Positions 43,368-53,178 of a DNA stretch of 64,000 nt are shown piece by piece. Below the pieces are notes generated by a model. The model was given only the letters and a program-made list of their open reading frames with translations. It searched no databases and was not told the DNA's origin. Both the position numbers and the translations under genes were made by a program. The DNA is from Arcobacter ellisii. GTDB taxonomy: Bacteria; Campylobacterota; Campylobacteria; Campylobacterales; Arcobacteraceae. Where the stretch lies: positions 1,178,001 to 1,242,000 of the forward strand of contig NZ_CP032097.1 of NCBI RefSeq assembly GCF_003544915.1. The letters run 5' to 3'. Position 1 is the first letter of the stretch. Each line of letters opens with the position of its first letter.

Positions 43368-43387
43368 GTTAATTTCCTAGTTTTTAA
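43359..43387 (+). terminator. Terminator after the hypothetical gene
   Basis: AAAAACTAGG and CCTAGTTTTT pair around TTAATTT; the T-run follows directly. It overlaps the stop codon of the upstream gene and lies 12 bp before the end of the convergent cytochrome gene, so it may serve both. Confidence 0.85.
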
Positions 43388-43398
43388 AATGAATTGGA

Positions 43399-43677
43399 TT
43401 ATTTGATAATTAAATCAGCAATCTCGTTCATAGTTGCTTCTGTCATACCTTTAACTTGTCCAGCCATTAAAGCTTTTTGAGCTCCACCATAAGTTCCATC
43501 TTGGTAACCTTTTAATGCAGCAACAAAATCAGCTTTTGTCATATCTTTGATGATTTTTGATTTACCTAAAGCAACTTTTTCTCCATTAGCACCATGACAT
43601 GCAACACATTTAGCATAAGGGCTTGCAAATGCAACACTTGCAGTTAATAAAGATGCAGCGATAATTATTTTTTTCAT
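43399..43677 (-). CDS. Small class I c-type cytochrome
   Basis: A 92-residue periplasmic protein: signal peptide (about 1-18, ending VAFAS), haem site CVACH (near 24-28), HGANGEKVALGKS and a likely axial Met in the segment ALMAGQVKGMTEATM. It resembles the cytochrome c553 group that carries electrons to terminal oxidases or peroxidases in Campylobacterota. Monocistronic, with AAGGA upstream. Confidence 0.92.
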   Translation of the reverse strand: MKKIIIAASLLTASVAFASPYAKCVACHGANGEKVALGKSKIIKDMTKADFVAALKGYQDGTYGGAQKALMAGQVKGMTEATMNEIADLIIK

Positions 43678-43765
43678 GAATAATCCTTTTTTTTATAAGA
43701 TAAAGTAATTATATATAAATATTATTTAGAGTTTATTGACTTCCATCAAGTATTTTAAGAATTTT

Positions 43766-43796
43766 AAAAAGAATAATTAAAAATTATTCTTTTTAT
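43766..43796 (-). terminator. Terminator of the glutamate mutase operon
   Basis: On the minus strand AAAAAGAATAATT pairs with AATTATTCTTTTT around a short loop, with the T-run built in. It overlaps the end of the ligase gene at 43793. Confidence 0.85.
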
Positions 43797-45364
43797 TTAG
43801 AAATAAGCTCTTTTTTTAGCTCTTCTTTATTGATTTTATTTTTATCAGAAGGAACAAGTGGTAATGATTTTTTATAAATTATTTTAGAAGGAATCATATA
43901 TGAAGCTAAATGTTTTTTTAGTTCAAATAAAATTTCACTTGAACTTAATTCAGATTTTGCACTGTAAACTAAAACAATTTCTTCTTCAATCTCTTCATTT
44001 TCTATTGAAAATACTGCACATTTTTCTATATCTTTTAATTCTCTTTTAACAACAGATTCAATTTCATAAGGATTTACTCTATATCCTCTTGTTTTTATCA
44101 TGTCATCATGTCTTGAAACAAAATAGAAATATCCCTCTTCATCTTTATAAACATAATCTCCTGTTTGAACAACAATCTCATCTGTTAATTGCCCTTCAAG
44201 ATTAATTACATTTTTTAAAATTTGAATAGATTTGAATCTCTCTTTAGTCTCTTTTGGTGCATTCCAATAACCTTTATAGATATATCCACCTCTATGAATT
44301 AGTTCACCAACAACTCTTGGTGGACATTCATTTCCATTTTCATCAATAACATATAATTCAACATCAGGAATAGCTTTTCCAATAGAGTCTGGTCTTATTT
44401 TTAATTGACTTGGGTCTAAATAAGTTGATCTAAATGCTTCTGTTAATCCGTGCATTGAATAGAATTTTGCTTTTACAAAATATTTTTCAATATCTTTTAT
44501 CATTTTTGCTGTTACATTACCACCTGAAGATGCAATAATTCTAATATTTTCAAGTAAAGATGGATTTGGAAGTTTATACTCTTCTTCATCAAACATTTCA
44601 GTAATATTTATAGGCATTAAAGAGATTACAGATACTTTATCATTTATTAAATGGTTAAAGAAATCTGTTGGTAAAACAAATCTATGTAATGCTAAAGTTG
44701 CTCTTTTATATAAAGAACAGAAAATTTGATTTAATCCATAATCTAAATTAAAATATAATAATCCAGAAATTACATCATCCTCTTTTAATTGTAAATAAGA
44801 AGATACAACTCTTGCACTATCAATTAAATTTCTATGAGAAATTACAATTCCTTTTGGTTGTCCACCAAGACCAAAAGAGTAAGTAATAATTGCATTATCA
44901 TGTCCATTTATATTACAAACATAAGGTTTATTATAATATTTATAAATCTCTTCAAATGAAGGTAAATCTTTATTTGTAGTCTCATAAGAGATTATTTTTC
45001 CATTAAATTTAATCTCTTCAATTGATTCTATTTTAACTCTATCTGTAATAATACATTTAATATCACAATCACTAATTATATATTCAACTTGTTCAGGTTT
45101 TAGAAATTTTGTTAAAGGAACTAAAACATAATTAGTAGATAATGTAGCTAATATAGCGATTACTTGGTCTATTCCTTTGTTTGAATAAATCCCAATTCTA
45201 CTTCCTTTTGGTAAATCAAGTTCTGATAAATAAAGGGCAATTTGATTAACTTTTGTAAATAATTCTCCATAAGTTAATTTTTCATTTCCATATACTAATG
45301 CAACTTTTTGTGGATGAGAAATATTTGCATCTTCTATTAAAGTTCTAATACAATTTATTGACAT
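43793..45364 (-). CDS. Stand-alone AMP-forming adenylating enzyme, last gene of the glutamate mutase operon
   Basis: A 523-residue member of the acyl/aryl-CoA ligase and NRPS adenylation superfamily. The large domain has SMHGLTEAFRSTYL, then TGDYVYKDEEGYFYFVSRHDD and KTRGYRVNPYEIE, with a C-terminal lysine near SDKNKINKEEL. The phosphate-binding loop is altered: YSFGLGGQPKG where SGTTGxPKG is usual. There is no attached carrier or condensation domain. In vicenistatin biosynthesis a stand-alone enzyme (VinN) activates 3-methylaspartate made by a glutamate mutase; the same role is inferred here from the operon. Substrate and carrier are not proven. Confidence 0.85.
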   Translation of the reverse strand: MSINCIRTLIEDANISHPQKVALVYGNEKLTYGELFTKVNQIALYLSELDLPKGSRIGIYSNKGIDQVIAILATLSTNYVLVPLTKFLKPEQVEYIISDCDIKCIITDRVKIESIEEIKFNGKIISYETTNKDLPSFEEIYKYYNKPYVCNINGHDNAIITYSFGLGGQPKGIVISHRNLIDSARVVSSYLQLKEDDVISGLLYFNLDYGLNQIFCSLYKRATLALHRFVLPTDFFNHLINDKVSVISLMPINITEMFDEEEYKLPNPSLLENIRIIASSGGNVTAKMIKDIEKYFVKAKFYSMHGLTEAFRSTYLDPSQLKIRPDSIGKAIPDVELYVIDENGNECPPRVVGELIHRGGYIYKGYWNAPKETKERFKSIQILKNVINLEGQLTDEIVVQTGDYVYKDEEGYFYFVSRHDDMIKTRGYRVNPYEIESVVKRELKDIEKCAVFSIENEEIEEEIVLVYSAKSELSSSEILFELKKHLASYMIPSKIIYKKSLPLVPSDKNKINKEELKKELISK

Positions 45365-45376
45365 AATAGCCCCTTT

Positions 45377-46561
45377 TTATTGTTGAGTTATACCTAAAGT
45401 CCAAATATCATAGTCATAATCCATGATAATTGAAGGATAAATATCTGAATTTAAAATCTTTTTGTAGAAGAAAGAGATAATATCTGTTGCTTCATCAAAA
45501 GTTAAAACTTTAGTGATTCCACCTGTTAATACAATTGATTTTAGTAAATTTAACTTTAATTTTATATATAAAGGATGAGCATCACTTACTTTATATAAAA
45601 CTAGGAAAATCGCTAATTGCATTAAAACTCTTAAAGCTTTTGGAGAATCTTCATTAAAGATATTTTCTGTAACTTTTAAATGTGCTAATAATTCATAAAC
45701 AAACTCATTGTTTTTAGCTGCAAAAATTAAAGACTCTTTTGATTTATAAACACCTAGTTTTTTGAATACAAGTCTATCATACTCATTTTCAGTTACCATA
45801 TTATCCATAGATAAATCTTTTGAGTAGTGAATATCTGTTGTTGCTCCACCAATATCAATTAAAATAAATGGATTTACAACAGCAAATTTTGTATCAATTA
45901 ATGGAAGAGTTTTATTTACAATATATGGAGTTGAATAGATTTGATTAGAAGTTAAATCATAAAGATGTTTTATATCTTCTTTCCCCATAATATCAGCTTG
46001 ATAAAGGTTTGTTAAATACTCTTTTAATGGCTCTTCAACCACATGAAGTTTATTATTTATGATATTTTCTACAACAACTAAATTTTTTATATTTGAGTTT
46101 AAATATTCTGCATCTTGTGTTGTTCCTGCAAAAACCACATTTGAATAGTTTAAGTTTTGTAAGAAATTAAAAAGTTTTTCATCAAATACATTTGAAACAG
46201 AGTTAATTCCACCAACAATAATAACAACATCAATTAAGTCACTAGGAATTGAAGTTGTGTCTATATCTTGGTATAAAACCGTATTAATGATATTAATACC
46301 TGAATTATATGCAATATTTGTAGCAAATTTTAATGAAAAAGAGTTAGTAACACCAATAATAAGTGTTGTTAATCCACCATTTGCAGATGAACAGATAAAC
46401 ACTTCATCTTTTTTAAATTTAGAGATAGTTTCATTACATTTAGAAGTTAAATCATCAAAAATATTTTTGTTAAAATCTCTGAAATGTTGTTCTATATTTC
46501 CGTTGGCACAAACTTTAAAATATGTACTTCCAACATCTATTAATAATTTATTTTGGCTCAT
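45377..46561 (-). CDS. glmL: GlmL/MutL-like protein, putative glutamate mutase reactivase
   Basis: A 394-residue ASKHA-fold ATPase: DVGSTYFKVC at the start (phosphate 1), FILIDIGGATTDIHY (phosphate 2) and VLTGGITKVLTF. This matches MutL/GlmL, which accompanies glutamate mutase and is thought to repair or chaperone the B12 enzyme. It is shorter than the roughly 460 residues usual for the family. It overlaps the GlmE gene by 4 bp (ATGA), so translation is coupled. Confidence 0.9.
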   Translation of the reverse strand: MSQNKLLIDVGSTYFKVCANGNIEQHFRDFNKNIFDDLTSKCNETISKFKKDEVFICSSANGGLTTLIIGVTNSFSLKFATNIAYNSGINIINTVLYQDIDTTSIPSDLIDVVIIVGGINSVSNVFDEKLFNFLQNLNYSNVVFAGTTQDAEYLNSNIKNLVVVENIINNKLHVVEEPLKEYLTNLYQADIMGKEDIKHLYDLTSNQIYSTPYIVNKTLPLIDTKFAVVNPFILIDIGGATTDIHYSKDLSMDNMVTENEYDRLVFKKLGVYKSKESLIFAAKNNEFVYELLAHLKVTENIFNEDSPKALRVLMQLAIFLVLYKVSDAHPLYIKLKLNLLKSIVLTGGITKVLTFDEATDIISFFYKKILNSDIYPSIIMDYDYDIWTLGITQQ

Positions 46562-47922
46562 TGCATAATTCCTATATCATGGATAATATCATTTACAATT
46601 GAAGAAGCGTCTTTGTTTAAGTCACATTTTGATTTTTCATATTCAAAACATCTATCACTAATTGGAAGATTTCCTCTTTTTATGATTCTAATATTTTTAT
46701 TTTTATCTCTAACTGTTACAACTTCATTGTGATTTATAATATGTGGAGAGTATGGAACATCAATAATTCCAGCTTTTATACAGTTAAATACCTTTCTCCA
46801 TAAAGTGTCAGCTTTATCATTAAACACAGCTTCCATAATACTTTTTACTTCTTCTGTTAGGATTTCTTCTTCCATCTCATCAGTAATTGTAGGAATTCCA
46901 TGTAACATTCCTAAAGTATATTGAGTATTTGCAACTGTTTTTGCATTTGATTCACGTGTTGGAATACCAAAAGACTCATCTCTTGTTTTTGTAATAATTT
47001 TATCAGCTTTTACCATCATAGCAATAACTGTTGAAGTGTTAATTAATGATTCTGAATAATCTTTATTTGAAGGGAAAGCACCCATCCATTGATGATAAAC
47101 TAGATTTATTCTTGCATCTGCACATCCAATCTGTTCTGCATAATGTTTTGCCATTTTTCTTAAAACATTAGCTGTTACAATATCTTGAATCATTGAACCA
47201 GTTTGTGAGAATGATACAGAGAAAGATTTTACTCCCTCTTCAAGTGATAAAAGCATTTCACAAAGTTGAATAACTATTGTAATACAAGGTGGAACTAATG
47301 TTGCAGTTAATGGACCAAAAGATTCTCTATTTATTGGTTCATTTAATTTTGAGTAGTTTGCACAAATTTTTTCTACATATTTCCAATACATAAAGGCTTT
47401 ATCAAGTGGAAAGTTTTTTGAATATGGTAAAAGATAAGTAATTGGACCACCTTCAATTTCAAAAATACCAGAAGCTAAAGCAGTTTCTATTAAAAGTCTA
47501 GCATCAGGAGTTCCGTGTCTTAGAGAAATTGGTTTATCAAAATGAGTCATCATTTTTCTAGTTGTTCTATATCCATGATTTACAAGTGGATAACCATTTA
47601 ACATATCAACTTCATTCTCTTCACTAAGTTTTAGCATTTTTGCACTTGTTGCATAGTCGTTTAATCTTGTATTTGAATCAATTGTACAAGGTAATACATC
47701 AACATTTGCACCAACAAAATATTCATATAATGAGAACATTTTTTTATAAGTTGGAAATCCACCTCTTGGTTGAACTAACATTTTATTAGAATTTTTAAAG
47801 TGGTGAGAAATAAATAGATTTTTTGAAGCATTTTTTATAAACTCTTCAATCTCTGCAAAGTCAAAATTATCTGCATATTTATTTTGAACAATTATGTTTC
47901 TTTCTTCTTGCAGTAAACTCAA
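46558..47922 (-). CDS. glmE: Glutamate mutase epsilon (catalytic) subunit
   Basis: A 454-residue TIM-barrel enzyme. The family's stretches are clear: PRGGFPTYKKM, NGYPLVNHGYRTTRKM, LRHGTPDARLLIETALASG, EGGPITYLLPY and NLVYHQWMGAFPSN. The conserved arginines that hold the substrate carboxylates have counterparts here, so catalysis looks intact. With the S subunit and adenosylcobalamin it interconverts L-glutamate and (2S,3S)-3-methylaspartate. No methylaspartase, mesaconase or citramalate genes adjoin, unlike the fermentative pathway. It overlaps GlmS by 4 bp. Confidence 0.95.
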   Translation of the reverse strand: MSLLQEERNIIVQNKYADNFDFAEIEEFIKNASKNLFISHHFKNSNKMLVQPRGGFPTYKKMFSLYEYFVGANVDVLPCTIDSNTRLNDYATSAKMLKLSEENEVDMLNGYPLVNHGYRTTRKMMTHFDKPISLRHGTPDARLLIETALASGIFEIEGGPITYLLPYSKNFPLDKAFMYWKYVEKICANYSKLNEPINRESFGPLTATLVPPCITIVIQLCEMLLSLEEGVKSFSVSFSQTGSMIQDIVTANVLRKMAKHYAEQIGCADARINLVYHQWMGAFPSNKDYSESLINTSTVIAMMVKADKIITKTRDESFGIPTRESNAKTVANTQYTLGMLHGIPTITDEMEEEILTEEVKSIMEAVFNDKADTLWRKVFNCIKAGIIDVPYSPHIINHNEVVTVRDKNKNIRIIKRGNLPISDRCFEYEKSKCDLNKDASSIVNDIIHDIGIMQ

Positions 47923-48326
47923 TTTCTCTCCTTTAAAAATCTTTCTAATTCGTCAAGTCCAGTATTTAAGTCAACTTGATGAAATACTAAATCAAAACCA
48001 TAGTTTTTGAATTTTGGCACAATAACACTTGCATCACCTTCACCAACTGCTAAGTTTCCACCTAACATAAATACAACATCTTTTAAGTTCTTATATTTTG
48101 ATTTTAAAATAGGTAAGTCTCTACACCAACCTTCTGCTTCACCATTTAATGAAGAGATTAATAAAACATCAGCATTTGTTTCAATAACTGCATCTATAAA
48201 CTCTTCTAGGTATGTATTAACACCAAGATTAAAAACTTCAAACCCTCTTGCTTGTAGTGATATATCAATTAGTCGATTTGCAACTACGTGAATATCATTA
48301 CCTACTACTCCAATAACTACTTTCAT
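47919..48326 (-). CDS. glmS: Glutamate mutase sigma subunit (B12-binding)
   Basis: A 135-residue Rossmann-like B12 domain. The cobalamin motif is GNDIHVVANRL: Asp and His are kept, but the usual Gly three residues after His is Ala. LLISSLNGEAEG and FMLGGNL supply the other conserved parts. It heads the operon S-E-L-ligase. GlmS here means glutamate mutase, not glucosamine-6-phosphate synthase. The 92 bp upstream are too short for a standard cobalamin riboswitch. Confidence 0.93.
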   Translation of the reverse strand: MKVVIGVVGNDIHVVANRLIDISLQARGFEVFNLGVNTYLEEFIDAVIETNADVLLISSLNGEAEGWCRDLPILKSKYKNLKDVVFMLGGNLAVGEGDASVIVPKFKNYGFDLVFHQVDLNTGLDELERFLKERN

Positions 48327-48418
48327 GTTTTCTACCTAAATAAGTTTATCTATTTACAAAGGGCGTAATTCTATCTAAAGAAGTGTTATAAAATCTTTAG
48401 TTGTTATGAAATACTAGT

Positions 48419-48709
48419 CTATTTTTTTGTTGCAACGTCGAATTTACCAATTGCACAAGATACAAAACTTTTTGCAGTTGTTGTTGCCTTTTCAAAACCA
48501 CTTAATTCATCAGTAGTTAAAGGATAACCTAAACTTCTAAGTTTTAGTTTTAAAGCCTCTTTTTTATTTTCATCAATATCAAGAGTTATTTGTCTTGGAT
48601 TTACATCAAGATTTACTTCAACCTCTCCAAACTCTTCTTTTAAAGATTTTGTTAAAGTGTTCGCGCAACCACCACATTTTACATTTAATACTTCAAATGT
48701 TTCTTTCAT
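48419..48709 (-). CDS. HMA-domain protein with C-terminal extension
   Basis: The ATG at 48709 follows AAGGAG; two codons upstream is a GTG that is less likely. The product (about 96 residues) has an HMA domain with metal site VKCGGCANTL and then an extra tail of about 30 residues with one Cys (SFVSCAIGKF). It starts 12 bp after malate dehydrogenase, so both are on one transcript. A Cu or Zn carrier role is likely; the link to malate dehydrogenase is unexplained. Confidence 0.85.
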   Translation of the reverse strand: MKETFEVLNVKCGGCANTLTKSLKEEFGEVEVNLDVNPRQITLDIDENKKEALKLKLRSLGYPLTTDELSGFEKATTTAKSFVSCAIGKFDVATKK

Positions 48710-48721
48710 AATCACTCCTTT

Positions 48722-49669
48722 TTAATTGTTTAAAAATTTCTCTTTTAGTATATCAACTAATTCTTGAACAGAAGAGACAGATTTTGCAAATTGTTTTTTT
48801 TGTTCCTCTTTTAGATTTAATTCAATAACTTTTTCAACTCCATTTGAACCTAACATAACTGGAACACCTGAAACTATATTTTCATATCCATATTCACCCT
48901 CAAGCATAATAGCACAAGGATAAATTTTCTTTTTATCTTCAAGTATTGCTTCAATCATCAATGTTGTTGAATATGCTGGTGCATAATAAGCAGAACCTGT
49001 TTCAAGTAGTTTTACAATTTGAGCTCCACCATTTTTTGTTTTATTTACAATATCATCAACATCTTCTTTTGATAAAAGTTCATCTAATTTAACTCCAGCA
49101 ACTGTGGAAAAATCAGCCAATGGAACCATATCATCTCCATGTCCACCCATAACTGAAGCCTCAATTTGTCCTTGACCATAACCTATTTTTTCAAAAATGA
49201 AATGACTCATTCTTGCACTATCTAAAATTCCAGCCATTCCAATTACTTTATTTCTAGGTAGATTAGAAGCTTTAAGTGCAGTATAAACCATAACATCAAG
49301 TGGATTTGAAACAATTATAAAAATGGCATTTTTATTATTTGGTAAAATATCATTTATTACAGAAGTCATAATTTTTGCATTTGTAAGAAGTAAATCATCT
49401 CTACTCATTCCAGGCTTTCTGGCAATTCCAGCAGTTATAACTACAACATCACAATCTTTAAACTCTTCATTTTTTAAACAAGCTTTCGTGATGGTTTTAC
49501 TACGTGCTGCATTTGTAGCTTGGGAAATATCAAGTGCCATGGCTTGAACAAAATTTTCTCTTACATCTTTTAAAAGAAGGGTTGAACATATATTTTTTGT
49601 TGCAAGTGTAAAAGCTAAAGTTGAACCTACATTTCCAACTCCAACGATTCCAATAGTTTTTTTATTCAA
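48722..49669 (-). CDS. mdh: Malate dehydrogenase
   Basis: A 315-residue NAD enzyme of the lactate/malate dehydrogenase family: GVGNVGSTLAF (cofactor), ITAGIARKPGMSRDDLL with the substrate Arg, VSNPLDVMVY, and the catalytic His in MGGHGDDMVPL. The Arg in GIARKPGMSR favours malate over lactate. It serves the TCA cycle together with the isocitrate dehydrogenase gene 99 bp upstream. Confidence 0.93.
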   Translation of the reverse strand: MNKKTIGIVGVGNVGSTLAFTLATKNICSTLLLKDVRENFVQAMALDISQATNAARSKTITKACLKNEEFKDCDVVVITAGIARKPGMSRDDLLLTNAKIMTSVINDILPNNKNAIFIIVSNPLDVMVYTALKASNLPRNKVIGMAGILDSARMSHFIFEKIGYGQGQIEASVMGGHGDDMVPLADFSTVAGVKLDELLSKEDVDDIVNKTKNGGAQIVKLLETGSAYYAPAYSTTLMIEAILEDKKKIYPCAIMLEGEYGYENIVSGVPVMLGSNGVEKVIELNLKEEQKKQFAKSVSSVQELVDILKEKFLNN

Positions 49670-49718
49670 AATATAACCTTTTAAATTTTATTTAAAATGA
49701 TTATATCTTTTTGGGCAT

Positions 49719-49750
49719 AAAAAAAGGCAAAGCCAAAGCTTTGCCTTCTA
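49719..49750 (-). terminator. Terminator of icd
   Basis: On the minus strand AAGGCAAAGC pairs with GCTTTGCCTT around TTTG, followed by seven T. It lies about 20 bp after the icd stop, between icd and mdh. Confidence 0.92.
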
Positions 49751-49768
49751 AAAAATTAAAGGAAAAAA

Positions 49769-51982
<2,214 letters not shown>

Positions 51983-52048
51983 TTAATGTTGGAGATATAT
52001 TAGCTAGATTTGATTTTAGGGAAATTGAAAGTTTTGAATATTTAAAGA

Positions 52049-52079
52049 TGTGAAAATTTGATTGTTTCAAATTTTCACA
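52049..52079 (-). terminator. Hairpin downstream of mltG
   Basis: GTGAAAATTTGA and TTCAAATTTTCAC form a 12-bp stem around TTGT, 8 bp after the mltG stop on the minus strand. The following T-run is weak (ATCTTTAAA). Confidence 0.6.
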
Positions 52080-52086
52080 AGTTAGA

Positions 52087-53178
52087 CTAATTTATATTGT
52101 TAAATAAATCTTTAATTGAAGTTGGTTTCTGTTTTGTAACATCTGTTTTCATAATCGTTTCAGCTTCTTCATCAATTTTTGTTTCAACTTCTTTTACTTT
52201 TGTATATGTTTTTTCTACACCAACATTTGCTTTTATATTTGCTTGATGTTCTTCAAATGTAGTTGCAAATTTGTGTAAACCATTTCTATTATCTCTTACA
52301 AAATAGATATAATTACTTTTTACAGGGAAAATTGCCGCTTTAATTGCGTCAAGGCTAACAGCACAAACAGGGTCTTTGGGAAGTCCAGCAAATTTATATG
52401 TATTGTATGAAGTTTCATCTTCTCTTATTCTATCAGCTGTTACAACTTCATTTGAATATTTACCATAATTTAAAGTTCCATCCATTTGAAGCCTCATTCC
52501 TTTTTTTAGTCTATTATGAATTACACTTGCAATAATTGGCATTTCATTTATAGTTGCTGCTTCTTTTTGTATCACTGAAGCTAAAATCAAATAGTTGTAC
52601 CATTTATTTTTATCATATATTCCAAAAATCTTTTTAGAAAACTCTTCATATTTTTTGTTTGTTTGAGAAAATAGATAAAAAATCATATAATCTTCTTTCA
52701 TCCCTAGAGGTAAAGAATAAGTATCTGCTAAAATATTTCCATCAGCTTTAAAGGCAAATTCATTGTAAATTTGTGTTAGTTTTTCTTCTGATAAATTAAA
52801 CTCTTGTGCTAATTTTTTCAAAAATACATAAGAAGTCTCACCTGGGATTAATGTGATATCTTTTAAAGCAGCTTTTGAAGTGACTAATTTATATATAAAA
52901 TCCATTTTTGTTAATCTGTTTTGATTTATATCAATCCAACCACTTTGAACAAAACCAAAAGTTTTGATTATCAAACCATCAAGTGCATTCATCTCATAGC
53001 CACTTTTATTTAAGTATGATATAATATTAGCTGTACTGCCTTTAGGAATAAACAACACTTTTGTAGAAGTTACTGGCATAGTTACATAAAATAAAACCAC
53101 AATTAAGCCAACAAGGATAAAATCAATAATGTTGAAGAGTATTAAACTTTTACTTGTTCTCCTTTTTTTAATCATCAT
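52087..53178 (-). CDS. mltG: Endolytic murein transglycosylase MltG
   Basis: From the ATG at 53178 the product has about 363 residues (an in-frame ATG at 53208 would add ten). A basic N-terminus, one membrane helix (IDFILVGLIVVLFYVTM) and a LysM-like then YceG catalytic domain follow: LIPGETSYVFLKKLA, ILASVIQKEA, MPIIASVIHNRLKKGMRLQMDGTLNYG and DPVCAVSLDAIKAA. It cuts nascent glycan strands at the membrane. The first Glu of the EKET motif of E. coli is Gln here, while the second is kept. Confidence 0.93.
   Translation of the reverse strand: MMIKKRRTSKSLILFNIIDFILVGLIVVLFYVTMPVTSTKVLFIPKGSTANIISYLNKSGYEMNALDGLIIKTFGFVQSGWIDINQNRLTKMDFIYKLVTSKAALKDITLIPGETSYVFLKKLAQEFNLSEEKLTQIYNEFAFKADGNILADTYSLPLGMKEDYMIFYLFSQTNKKYEEFSKKIFGIYDKNKWYNYLILASVIQKEAATINEMPIIASVIHNRLKKGMRLQMDGTLNYGKYSNEVVTADRIREDETSYNTYKFAGLPKDPVCAVSLDAIKAAIFPVKSNYIYFVRDNRNGLHKFATTFEEHQANIKANVGVEKTYTKVKEVETKIDEEAETIMKTDVTKQKPTSIKDLFNNIN

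Noticed and set aside
43793-45364. Calling the adenylating enzyme a normal long-chain fatty acyl-CoA ligase
   Set aside because: The altered phosphate loop and the tight operon with glutamate mutase make that specific label unsupported; only the superfamily is safe.
48327-48418. Cobalamin riboswitch upstream of the B12-dependent glutamate mutase
   Set aside because: Only 92 bp separate it from the next gene and no B12-box or kissing-loop pattern was seen.
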